Of a stretch of 64,000 bases of DNA, positions 38,865 to 46,975 are shown one piece after another (positions within the stretch are counted from its first letter, which is position 1; the number at the start of each line of letters is the position of its first letter). The notes beneath the pieces were generated by a model. That model had not been told where the DNA came from. It did no database searches and saw nothing but the letters and a program-made list of their open reading frames with translations. This DNA comes from Flavobacterium psychrotolerans (GTDB taxonomy: Bacteria; Bacteroidota; Bacteroidia; Flavobacteriales; Flavobacteriaceae). Made by a program: the position numbers and the translations under genes. The stretch covers positions 62,001 to 126,000 of the forward strand of contig NZ_QCZI01000010.1 of assembly GCF_003097635.1 (NCBI RefSeq). The letters run 5' to 3'.

Positions 38865-38867
38865 TTT

Positions 38868-39563
38868 TTAAAGATATTTTTTTAATTCTAACAAATGATG
38901 GATTTGTTTGATATTTTCATCAACTATTAAATGGTTTTCGTTGAATAAAACAGCGTCAAATCCCGAACGAAGTGCTCCATAAATATCGGCTTCGATACAA
39001 TCTCCAATCATAATGCTATTTCCTTTTTGGGCTTGAGCCAAATCTAAAGCGTGCTGAAAAATAAGGGGGTTTGGTTTTTTTACCCCCGCCATTTCTGAGT
39101 TGGTTATCGTTTGAAAATACTGGTTGATATTTGCATTGTTGAGTTTATTATTTTGAATTTCGGCAAATCCGTTCGTAATAATATGCAACTTGTATTTGGG
39201 TTTCAAGTACTCTAAAATTTCAATCGTTCCTTCCAAAAGATGGTTATACTTAGGCAAATAATACACGTATTGATCCGATAAAAAAAGGATTCTCTCATCG
39301 TCTATTTCGAATGACATTAAATCGAAGGCATCTTTTAACCTTCCGTAACGCAATTGGGTTTGTGTAATTTGTTCCGAGCGATACATTTCCCAATACCTTA
39401 GGTTTATGGGCACGTAATGAGAAAGAAATTCCTCTACATTTAGATTTATTTGATGCTTTTTGAAAATCGTTTCAAACGCCAATGCCGAATTTTTTTCAAA
39501 ATCCCAAAGCGTATGATCCAAATCGAAAAAAACATCGGTTATTTTGGTTTTTACTATTTCCAT
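38868..39563 (-). CDS. HAD phosphatase, YjjG-type nucleotidase
   Basis: This is a 231-residue haloacid-dehalogenase superfamily hydrolase. Motif I is DVFFDLDHTLWDFEKNS near residue 10 with the nucleophile Asp, motif II TNGF near residue 115, motif III Lys in GVKKPNPLIF near residue 155, and motif IV GDCIEADIYGALRSGF near residue 175. This pattern fits the YjjG family of pyrimidine nucleotidases, which clean up non-canonical nucleotides. The ATG at 39563 is preferred to a TTG three codons earlier. It lies 3 bases ahead of the unknown secreted protein gene. Confidence 0.87.
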   Translation of the reverse strand: MEIVKTKITDVFFDLDHTLWDFEKNSALAFETIFKKHQINLNVEEFLSHYVPINLRYWEMYRSEQITQTQLRYGRLKDAFDLMSFEIDDERILFLSDQYVYYLPKYNHLLEGTIEILEYLKPKYKLHIITNGFAEIQNNKLNNANINQYFQTITNSEMAGVKKPNPLIFQHALDLAQAQKGNSIMIGDCIEADIYGALRSGFDAVLFNENHLIVDENIKQIHHLLELKKYL

Positions 39564-39625
39564 ATTTAGCAATTAATGTCATGAAGTTATTATCAAACAA
39601 GTTAAAATTAACTCATGATGATGTA

Positions 39626-40318
39626 TTACAAAATTCCCTCATCAGCAAAACTAAAATAATGCGATTCGGTAACAATCAAATGATCTAAAACTTTAATATC
39701 GAGACTTTCCCCCGCAAGTTTTAATTTTTTGGTGATTTGTTTATCGGCATCGCTGGGTTGCAAAGCTCCTGACGGATGATTATGAGAAAGGATAATACCA
39801 ACTGCGCCCAGTTCTAGTGCCGTCTTAAACACCAACCGAACATCAACCAGAGTTCCCGTAATTCCGCCTTTACTCAACTGTGATTTAGTAAGCACTTTAT
39901 TAGAATTATTTAGATAGACAATCCAAAATTCCTCGTGGGTCAATTCGCCAATAATGGGCTGCATTATTTCAAAAATGGTTTTGCTGGAAGTGATTTTCTT
40001 CATTTCTACGGCTTCCTCCGCCCTGCGTCTTCGGCCTAATTCCATTGCTGCAAGTATCGAAATTGCTTTAGCCTCGCCAATTCCTTTGAATGTTATGAGT
40101 TGTTGTATAGACAATTTTCCCAAAGCATTCAAATTATTCTCAACACTGGACAACATACGCTTGCTTAATTGCACCGCACTTTCGTTTCGACTGCCAGAAC
40201 CAATGAGAATCGCAATTAACTCGGCGTCGCTTAATGCAGCTTTGCCTTTGTTCATGAGTTTCTCACGAGGTTTGTCATCTTCGGACCAATTGGTTATGGG
40301 GAATGCGGAATTTTCCAT
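39626..40318 (-). CDS. radC: RadC family JAB/MPN protein
   Basis: This is a 230-residue RadC-family protein. The N-terminus has the helix-hairpin-helix-like region LSDAELIAILIGSGSRNESA. The C-terminal JAB/MPN metal site is ILSHNHPSGALQPSDAD near residue 174. Despite its name, radC is not required for repair in E. coli, and its biochemical role remains unsettled; relatives are associated with DNA or mobile elements. The 35-base gap to the upstream mpl gene suggests co-transcription. Confidence 0.9.
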   Translation of the reverse strand: MENSAFPITNWSEDDKPREKLMNKGKAALSDAELIAILIGSGSRNESAVQLSKRMLSSVENNLNALGKLSIQQLITFKGIGEAKAISILAAMELGRRRRAEEAVEMKKITSSKTIFEIMQPIIGELTHEEFWIVYLNNSNKVLTKSQLSKGGITGTLVDVRLVFKTALELGAVGIILSHNHPSGALQPSDADKQITKKLKLAGESLDIKVLDHLIVTESHYFSFADEGIL

Positions 40319-40353
40319 AATGTCATTTAAGTTTTAACGTCAACTTTCCGAAA

Positions 40354-41709
40354 CTATCCTATCAACTCCTTCACCTCATCAAAATTCAATCCGCCATAAT
40401 TACCGGAACTCATTAATAGCAAGGCGGAATTATCAAAATTTAAATTAAAAAGATAATCCTTAAAGTCTTTTGAATTGGTAAATATAATCAAGTCTTCCCT
40501 ATTGAAGGCTTTGGCAATTTGCTCATAAGTCACTTCGTCCAACTGCTTTATTTTAACGGCATCGGGAGAATAGAAAACAATAGCCTTATCAGCGTATTCC
40601 AATGCTCCTTCATATTCCTTCAAGAATTCGGCATTTAAACTACTATATGTGTGCAGTTCTAAACAAGCCACTAATGTTCGGTTTGGATATTGTTCCTTTA
40701 CGGCTTTTGTTGTCGCAGAAACTTTACTTGGCGAATGCGCAAAATCTTTGTAAGCTACCTTGGTTTTGCTCTCTGCAATTTTTTCCAGTCGCTTGGAAGC
40801 TCCTTTAAAACTGGCTATGGCTTCATAGAAATCGGCTTCATCCACGCCCATGTTTTGGCAAATCCATTTGGCACCGGCCAGATTATTGAGATTGTGTGCA
40901 CCAAAAACTTCGATAGGCATATCGCCTTCTGGAGTTTCGAGCAAGGTAATTCCGTTTTCAACTTTATATTTCGGTGTCGTGTAAGGTAATTTCCGAATTG
41001 GGTTTGTAGCTGCTTCAGCCACGCGTTTCACTTCGGAATCTTCCTCATTATACACTAAAATTCCTCCATTAGTGATTTTTCCAATAAAAATTTCAAACTG
41101 TTCCACATAGAAATCATACGTTGGAAATACATTGATATGATCCCAAGCAATGCCCGAAATCAAGGCAATATTAGGCTGATACAAATGGAATTTTGGTCTC
41201 CTATCTATTGGTGAAGACAAATATTCATCTCCTTCTAAAACAATAAAATCATTCTCCTCCGTAAGGTGAACCATTGTGTCGAATCCTTCAAGTTGAGCCC
41301 CTACCATATAATCAACATCAATATTATGAAAGTGCATTACGTGCAAAATCATGGAAGTTATGGTTGTTTTTCCATGTGAACCACCTATGACTACCCGCGT
41401 TTTATTTTTGGATTGCTCGTATAAAAATTCGGGATAGGAATAAATTTTCAGACCTAATTCTTGGGCTTTCAACAGTTCAGGATTATCGGCCTTGGCATGC
41501 ATTCCAAGTATAATGGCTTCAATATCGGCAGTTATTTTTTCAGGAAACCAACCCATTTCTTGAGGCAATATCCCTTTCTTTTCCAATCGTGTTCTTGATG
41601 GCTCAAAGATGGCGTCATCGCTTCCTGTAACTTGGTATCCTTTGTTGTGTAACGCTAAAGCGAGGTTGTGCATGGCACTTCCGCCAATGGCAATAAAATG
41701 TGTACGCAT
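40354..41709 (-). CDS. mpl: Mpl, murein tripeptide ligase
   Basis: This is a Mur-ligase family enzyme of 451 residues that joins recycled L-Ala-gamma-D-Glu-meso-A2pm to UDP-N-acetylmuramate. The dinucleotide-like start is MRTHFIAIGGSAMHNLALAL. The ATP loop is IGGSHGKTTITSMI near residue 106, and the conserved LEGDEYLSSPIDRRPKF follows near residue 160. AHNLNNLAGAKW and the C-terminal domain are also present. The start resembles Mpl more than MurC, and the length fits. A degenerate 8-bp tandem repeat precedes the start codon. Confusion with MurC is the main alternative. Confidence 0.85.
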   Translation of the reverse strand: MRTHFIAIGGSAMHNLALALHNKGYQVTGSDDAIFEPSRTRLEKKGILPQEMGWFPEKITADIEAIILGMHAKADNPELLKAQELGLKIYSYPEFLYEQSKNKTRVVIGGSHGKTTITSMILHVMHFHNIDVDYMVGAQLEGFDTMVHLTEENDFIVLEGDEYLSSPIDRRPKFHLYQPNIALISGIAWDHINVFPTYDFYVEQFEIFIGKITNGGILVYNEEDSEVKRVAEAATNPIRKLPYTTPKYKVENGITLLETPEGDMPIEVFGAHNLNNLAGAKWICQNMGVDEADFYEAIASFKGASKRLEKIAESKTKVAYKDFAHSPSKVSATTKAVKEQYPNRTLVACLELHTYSSLNAEFLKEYEGALEYADKAIVFYSPDAVKIKQLDEVTYEQIAKAFNREDLIIFTNSKDFKDYLFNLNFDNSALLLMSSGNYGGLNFDEVKELIG

Positions 41710-41710
41710 T

Positions 41711-41740
41711 TGGTTGATTTGTTAATTCGGTTATTTGATT
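41711..41740 (-). repeat. degenerate 8-bp tandem repeat before mpl
   Basis: Reading toward mpl, the units are AATAACCG, AATTAACA and AATCAACC, with a partial unit AATCA before them. They end one base before the mpl ATG. The same period-8 pattern (AAT-NAAC-N) lies before alaS. Confidence 0.65.
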
Positions 41741-41784
41741 GTGCGGTTCTTAATTTTTTTGACAGTTCGATTACTCAAGAATGA

Positions 41785-42486
41785 TTACTGGATTACTCCA
41801 ATTTTCTCAAAATCCTCTAAAATTAGCTTTGCTTTTTCGGGCTGTTTCATCTTATTTTTATACAAATCTGCCAATTTTTGGTAGCAAACTTTTGATTTTC
41901 CAACTTCGATCGCTAATTTATACTGTTTGGCCGCTTCGCCATATCTTTCAAAATATTCGGCAATATGTCCTTTAGACAAATAGCCATCCACGGGAGATAA
42001 TTTGGCTAACTCATTGGCATACTGAGTAGCTTTTGCTTCACTTCCCCCAATAATCCCAGGCAATTGCAAATACAATTCTATCAATGCCCAACGAGCCTCA
42101 ATGTGTTTTGGATTGAGTTGTATCGCTTTTTCAAAAGATGATTTCACCTCACCAATCATCCCAAGAGCTTTAAACGTATTGCTTTCCTTGGCTTTCATCC
42201 CCAAAGCGCCACCATATTTGTAATAGTAGTTAGCTTCACTTGGCTTTAGTTTTTTAAGTCTTTTATAATAGGAAATGGACTTGTCCCAGTTTTGCAAACT
42301 TCCCTGTATATCTCCCAAATACTCTAATCCCTTTAAATGATTGGGATTATCTTTCACTATATTTTCAAAAAGGACTTTTGCCTGAGAAAATTGCCCTTGT
42401 TGAAAGTATTTTTCGGCTTTATTAAAATCAAGTTGTGCCTTGACCAAAATAGGAAAAAGAAGTACAATCCAGATTAAATATTTCAT
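41785..42486 (-). CDS. TPR repeat protein, secreted
   Basis: This is a 233-residue protein with a signal peptide (MKYLIWIVLLFPILVKAQ) and about five tetratricopeptide repeats, for example FNKAEKYFQQGQFSQAKVLF, GLEYLGDIQGSLQNWDKSIS, and AEYFERYGEAAKQYKLAIEV. TPRs make protein-binding scaffolds, probably in the periplasm here. The partner is not evident. It lies upstream of mpl on the same strand, 76 bases away. Confidence 0.85.
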   Translation of the reverse strand: MKYLIWIVLLFPILVKAQLDFNKAEKYFQQGQFSQAKVLFENIVKDNPNHLKGLEYLGDIQGSLQNWDKSISYYKRLKKLKPSEANYYYKYGGALGMKAKESNTFKALGMIGEVKSSFEKAIQLNPKHIEARWALIELYLQLPGIIGGSEAKATQYANELAKLSPVDGYLSKGHIAEYFERYGEAAKQYKLAIEVGKSKVCYQKLADLYKNKMKQPEKAKLILEDFEKIGVIQ

Positions 42487-42655
42487 TCTTTAAAATTGAA
42501 TTTCAAAAGTAGTAAAATTAGATTGGATTTTATAATTCCTTACAATTGAAACCCACATCAAAAATGAATTTTCTTCTGATGAAATAAAAAAAGAGGTTCC
42601 TGATGTCCAAAATTTAAATTCTTTTTCGAAAAGACAAAAAGAAAGCTAAGCAAAA

Positions 42656-42680
42656 TGAGCCCGATATAATATCGAGCTCA
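42656..42680 (-). terminator. possible terminator after S46 peptidase gene
   Basis: TGAGC-C-CGATAT (42656-42667) and ATATCG-A-GCTCA (42669-42680) form a stem with one internal mismatch. It lies 84 bases past the peptidase stop. The T-run on the minus strand is short, so the call is tentative. The rest of the 42487-42763 gap shows nothing else. Confidence 0.45.
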
Positions 42681-42763
42681 CTACTATTAAAATTAATTAT
42701 AAATTATCTAAACTTTTAGAAGCAGTCTATACAAGACGGATTTTTAATTTGAATTAATAATCC

Positions 42764-44914
42764 CTATTTTACCAATGTCATTTCATCTACAACATGTTTT
42801 GCGCCCGAAAAATTTTCGATTACCCACAACACATACCGAATATCAACATTGATGGTCCTTTGCAATTTAGGATCGAATATAACATCCCCGGCCATAGCTT
42901 CAATGTTTCCATCAAATGCCAAACCAATAAGCTCCCCTTTTCCGTTTAATACCGGTGAACCTGAGTTCCCGCCGGTAATATCATTATCTGTTAAGAAATT
43001 CACGTGCATTGATCCGTCTTTATCTGCAAAACGACCATAATTTTTGCTTTTGTTCAGGTCAATTAAACGAACGGGCAAATCAAATTCCTCATCTCCTTTT
43101 TTGTATTTTTTAACCATCCCATCCATGGTGGTATAGTTGTTAATTTTGGCATCATTACGCTTGTCTGCTGGCAAAGCACGCACTTTTCCGTAAGTCAAAC
43201 GCAAGGTTGAGTTTGCATCCGGATATTTAATTGTTCCTATCTTAGACTCCCGCAAACCCTCTACCAACAAACGGAATGAAGCTCCATAATCATTTTGGGC
43301 TTTTGCAATTTCATCTGATTTTGAATTAAGATGCGAAATCATGTCGTTAGAAAGCGCATACAAAGGATCATTATCTAACAATCCCTGGCTTGGCAAATCT
43401 AAAAATGCTTTAATTCTTTCTTTAGATGTTAAAATACTTAATTCTAAAGCTGCGTTTACATATTTAGTAAAGTCGTAATTAGTTTCTTTCCCAATTTTAT
43501 CCACCATTGGAGCAATCGCATATCCTTTAGATTTTGTAGCATACAAATTTAATTGAGCTGCCAACAAATCCTTTTCTGCTGGCAGATACAATTCCTTGAA
43601 CATTTCATCAACCATTTCGGTAATTGCTGGAGCCATAGTGATACGTTTAACAGCATCTGCTTTTACATAATTGTCTAATTGTTTCCCAATGGTTCTTCCA
43701 GAAGTACCAAAAGCGGTCGTTCTAAACAATTGTTGCAAGTAATTGTCATGACGTGCTTTTTCATTAGTCAAGCTATAGAACTTATTAATATTCTTGATTA
43801 CGTTTCCGTATTTCGCTTTATTCTCTTTCTTATTCGCCCATTTATCAAATTTAGCTTCTTGACCTGCTTTTGACTTTGCCGTACCAAACTTGGTTAAAGC
43901 ATCAATCATTCCTTGACGGTTTTTCCAGTAATTGGCTGTTGAAGCAAATTTTGAAGCATAAACCAAACGAAGCGCATCACTTTGATTCATGTATTTTTTC
44001 ATGTTGTCCATTCCCGTTTTAGCACCTTCAACCCAAGCAGGATAGGAGAATTTCACGTTTTGCTCAATTCCGCCTGCAGGCATCCAACGGTTGGTTCTTC
44101 CCGGATAGCCTAAAATCATAGCAAAATCACCTTCTTTCACTCCACCTAAATTAACCGGTAAATAGTGTTTTGGAATTAACGGCACATTGTTTTCCGAATA
44201 ATCTGCCGGATTCCCATTTTTGTCTGCATAAATCCGGAACATCGAAAAATCGGCAGTATGACGCGGCCACTCCCAATTATCTGTGTCTCCACCAAATTTT
44301 CCCAAACTTTCTGGAGGAACGCCCACCAATCGCACGTCTTTATAATCTTGGTATACAAAATAGTAATACTCATTTCCTTGAAAAAATGGACGAACTGAAA
44401 CGGTATATTTTCCACCCTCGTTGTTTTCTTTTTCGATTAAAGCAATTTCTTGATTTACGGCTTTTTCTCGCTCCAACTCCGTCATTTTATCATTTACTTT
44501 CGATAAAATTCGTTTCGAAACATCATCCATACGAACAAAAAATCGAACGTATAAGCTGCTTGGTTTCTTTTCTTCTTTTCTGCTTTCAGCCCAATACCCA
44601 TCTTTCAAAAGGTTTTTAGCCGCTGTAGACAATTCGGCAACAGCGTCATATCCGCAATGGTGATTGGTTAACACCAAACCATCTTTAGAAATCAATTCTG
44701 CAGTGCAACCGCCATTAAACTGAACAATAGCGTCCTTCAAACTATGGTGATTAATACTGTAAATCTCTTCGGATGTTAGTTGCAAACCCATTTTCTCCAT
44801 ATCTCTATGGTTCAGGCGCTCAATAAACATCAAAAACCACATGCCTTCATCCGCTTTTACGCTCATTGGCAAAAGCATTATCCCAAGAATCAGGGATAGA
44901 ATAATTTTCTTCAT
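42764..44914 (-). CDS. S46 family dipeptidyl-peptidase (DPP7/DPP11)
   Basis: This 716-residue serine exopeptidase removes dipeptides from N-termini in the periplasm and has a signal peptide (MKKIILSLILGIMLLPMSVKA). The chymotrypsin-like triad is visible as His in LTNHHCGYD (near residue 82), Asp in KFGGDTDNWEWPRHT (near residue 210), and Ser in ITGGNSGSPVLNG (near residue 645). DPP11 carries an Arg at the P1 specificity site, while DPP7 carries Gly. Here the sequence just after the Ser region is LAFDGNIEAM, with Gly at that position as I recall it. A DPP7-like preference for hydrophobic residues is thus more likely than DPP11-like acidic preference. Confidence 0.92.
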   Translation of the reverse strand: MKKIILSLILGIMLLPMSVKADEGMWFLMFIERLNHRDMEKMGLQLTSEEIYSINHHSLKDAIVQFNGGCTAELISKDGLVLTNHHCGYDAVAELSTAAKNLLKDGYWAESRKEEKKPSSLYVRFFVRMDDVSKRILSKVNDKMTELEREKAVNQEIALIEKENNEGGKYTVSVRPFFQGNEYYYFVYQDYKDVRLVGVPPESLGKFGGDTDNWEWPRHTADFSMFRIYADKNGNPADYSENNVPLIPKHYLPVNLGGVKEGDFAMILGYPGRTNRWMPAGGIEQNVKFSYPAWVEGAKTGMDNMKKYMNQSDALRLVYASKFASTANYWKNRQGMIDALTKFGTAKSKAGQEAKFDKWANKKENKAKYGNVIKNINKFYSLTNEKARHDNYLQQLFRTTAFGTSGRTIGKQLDNYVKADAVKRITMAPAITEMVDEMFKELYLPAEKDLLAAQLNLYATKSKGYAIAPMVDKIGKETNYDFTKYVNAALELSILTSKERIKAFLDLPSQGLLDNDPLYALSNDMISHLNSKSDEIAKAQNDYGASFRLLVEGLRESKIGTIKYPDANSTLRLTYGKVRALPADKRNDAKINNYTTMDGMVKKYKKGDEEFDLPVRLIDLNKSKNYGRFADKDGSMHVNFLTDNDITGGNSGSPVLNGKGELIGLAFDGNIEAMAGDVIFDPKLQRTINVDIRYVLWVIENFSGAKHVVDEMTLVK

Positions 44915-45081
44915 TTTTAAAAATATAAGAGTTAGTGATTAATAGTCTGATAATTCCCTTCATTGTTACAAAAATAAACGACTATTAGTATTTTATTTTG
45001 TGTTACGAAGGTAATTCATTTTTGTAATTCGATGGGTATTTATCAGAAAAACTATAACGTGATAGCCGTTTTTTTGGGACT

Positions 45082-45150
45082 TGGGCGAATGGCCGGGCTA
45101 TGCTCTTTATCCACGCCCAAAAGCGTGGGATGCCGCTGCTATCCCTATCG
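45082..45150 (-). repeat. dispersed hairpin element, copy D
   Basis: On the minus strand this reads GGGATAGCAGCGGCATCCC, then CACGC / GCGTG as the hairpin, then GGATAAAGAGCATAGC, closely matching copy A at 1146-1216. It lies in the 375-base divergent gap between the S46 peptidase and rhodanese genes. Copies A and D are the best-conserved pair. An overlapping short open frame (45032-45217) covers it but looks accidental. Confidence 0.65.
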
Positions 45151-45261
45151 CGAAAAAACAGGATTCAATATCCATTTTTCAATAAAAACATCGTTTCCTA
45201 TAAAAGCAAACCTATAAGGCTTTAAGTAACTTTTGTTACAAAATTATCTACTTTTGAAAAG

Positions 45262-45269
45262 TATATTTG
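45262..45269 (+). promoter_or_regulatory. -7 box upstream of rhodanese gene
   Basis: TATATTTG matches TAnnTTTG exactly, 20 bases before the rhodanese start codon. The closest TTTG -33 candidate is 26 bases upstream, outside the usual range. Confidence 0.45.
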
Positions 45270-45289
45270 TACCATAAAATAATAAAATT

Positions 45290-45598
45290 ATGGGATTTTT
45301 CGATTTTTTAGGTATGGGAGACAAAACAAATGACATTCAGGAATTTGTTGCAAAAGGAGCGGTGATTATTGACGTGAGAAGCCCCGGAGAATTTTCAGGC
45401 GGACACATAAAAGGAGCAAAAAATATTCCGTTAGACACTATTGGAAGTAAAATAAATGAAATAAAAAAACTAAACAAACCAGTAATTGCATGCTGTGCCA
45501 GCGGAATGCGAAGTGCCCAAGCTACTTCAATCTTGAAACAAAATGGTATCGAAGTGATCAACGGAGGAGGCTGGCAAAGCCTGAACAGTAAGTTGTAA
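45290..45598 (+). CDS. rhodanese-like domain protein
   Basis: This is a 102-residue single-domain rhodanese (sulfurtransferase). The catalytic loop Cys is in VIACCASGMRSAQAT near residue 66, and the start shows IIDVRSPGEFSGGHIKGAKN, the conserved DVRxxxEFxxGHI pattern. Such proteins carry a persulfide on the active Cys and relay sulfur, or act as detoxification factors. No partner gene sits beside it. Confidence 0.92.
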   Translation: MGFFDFLGMGDKTNDIQEFVAKGAVIIDVRSPGEFSGGHIKGAKNIPLDTIGSKINEIKKLNKPVIACCASGMRSAQATSILKQNGIEVINGGGWQSLNSKL

Positions 45599-45604
45599 AA
45601 GTAC

Positions 45605-46225
45605 TTACATCTTAATTTTCTGATTCAAATCGGCATCACTTTCAATCACTTTACCCTCGTATTGAAGTTTCCAGCCCATGGTATGGGTCAGAATCAATAT
45701 TTTAGACAACTCACTAACCAATCGGTTTTGGGCATTTGATTTTAACGATGACTTTTCTATTTTTCTAGCTAAACTCGCCCGAACCGATTTGTTTATTTTA
45801 TTATAATCATCCCCCGTAAACGGATTCAACTTACTTTGATTCACATCATAAAACTGAATATCCGGACTGATTTTTATTTCTTCCTTCGGGATATATAAAA
45901 TAGTTATGATTTTGTTTTTTTCGTCGATATCGTATTTCATCTGACGCAAATCATAGGCAACCGTAACATCAGCATTGACAACAATTAGTGCTTTTTTATC
46001 GAAAGAAATCATATTCATAAAATATTTATCCTGATCTTTATAAGTGAGCACTTGAGAAAAATGACCTTCGGTAACAATCAATTTCCCTACATTAACAATT
46101 TGCTGTTGAATCAAATTTGAATTATAATCAATTGTTGAACTATCCTCTTTTTTGAATTCACAAAACTTAAACAATAAGACAATTGTGAATATAATTCCTG
46201 TGAGAAATAAAAGTTTTCTTTGCAT
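45605..46225 (-). CDS. DUF4230 domain protein
   Basis: This is a 206-residue protein with one N-terminal membrane segment (LLFLTGIIFTIVLLFKF). The remainder fits DUF4230: LIQQQIVNVGKLIVTEGHFS, YFMNMISFDKKALIVVNADV, and a C-terminal helical part with NAQNRLVSEL. Family function is unknown to me, and it is probably anchored in the inner membrane facing the periplasm. It converges with the rhodanese gene only 6 bases away, with no terminator seen between them. Confidence 0.85.
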   Translation of the reverse strand: MQRKLLFLTGIIFTIVLLFKFCEFKKEDSSTIDYNSNLIQQQIVNVGKLIVTEGHFSQVLTYKDQDKYFMNMISFDKKALIVVNADVTVAYDLRQMKYDIDEKNKIITILYIPKEEIKISPDIQFYDVNQSKLNPFTGDDYNKINKSVRASLARKIEKSSLKSNAQNRLVSELSKILILTHTMGWKLQYEGKVIESDADLNQKIKM

Positions 46226-46325
46226 TACTTTTTTTATAAAGTTAGAAAAAAAAAGTTGCTCTAGGTACTTATAAAAAAACTATCGCAAATCTTTTATAAA
46301 CTTGAACTGACAAAATAAAAAAGCA

Positions 46326-46973
46326 CTATATCAACTTATTATTTTTAGCTTTTTGAATGGCCTCTAATTTATTATGCACTTGAAGTTTCTCATAAATATT
46401 CTCGACATGTTTACGAATTGTTCCTGGAGAAAGAAATAAATTTTCGGCAATAAGACGGTATTTCAACCCCTTGCTCAATTGTTCTAAAACTTCTATTTCA
46501 CGAATCGTTAAATTATATTCCTCATTATTAGTAATGACTTCAAAAGTTACTGGATTTCTAAACAACTTCAAGGTTTTCATCGCTATGGATGGCGTCATGG
46601 TTGCACCTCCGTTGAGGGTGTCTAAAATACCCTGTTGCAAATCTTTTAAGTTAACTTCTTTGAGTAAATAACCGTCGGCACCCGCTTTTATCGACTTGAA
46701 AATATTTTCGTCATTGTCAAAAACTGTTAGCATGATGATTTTGATGTGGGGATATCTGTTTTTTACTTTTTCGGTTGCTTCTACTCCGTTCATTATAGGC
46801 ATTTCAACATCCATCAAAATCAAATCGACATTATGGTTTTCTTCAAGCTTATCCAATAAATCTTGGCCATTTACTGCGGTAAGTTTTAATATAAAATCTT
46901 CAAAAAAAGAAAGTTTTTCTTGAGTTGCTTTTATCAAAAATGAATTATCATCCGCAATTGCTATTTTTATCAT
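46326..46973 (-). CDS. NarL/FixJ-type response regulator
   Basis: This is a 215-residue two-component regulator. The receiver domain has IKIAIADDNSFLIKATQEKL at the start, the phosphorylated Asp in VDLILMDVEMPIMNG near residue 53, and GADGYLLKEVNLKDL near residue 98. The C-terminal LuxR-type helix-turn-helix (LTIREIEVLEQLSKGLKYRL, residues about 150-205) binds DNA. It starts 2 bases after the sensor kinase stop codon, so the pair forms one operon. The target genes cannot be inferred. Confidence 0.95.
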   Translation of the reverse strand: MIKIAIADDNSFLIKATQEKLSFFEDFILKLTAVNGQDLLDKLEENHNVDLILMDVEMPIMNGVEATEKVKNRYPHIKIIMLTVFDNDENIFKSIKAGADGYLLKEVNLKDLQQGILDTLNGGATMTPSIAMKTLKLFRNPVTFEVITNNEEYNLTIREIEVLEQLSKGLKYRLIAENLFLSPGTIRKHVENIYEKLQVHNKLEAIQKAKNNKLI

Positions 46974-46975
46974 AC

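Noticed and set aside
44170..44619. Plus-strand frame of 149 codons inside the S46 peptidase gene
   Set aside because: It is the antisense shadow of a highly conserved coding region; no start context and no domain.
45032..45217. Open frame of about 60 codons around copy D
   Set aside because: It covers a dispersed repeat, has no signal, no recognisable composition and no conserved start; the repeat itself explains the sequence.
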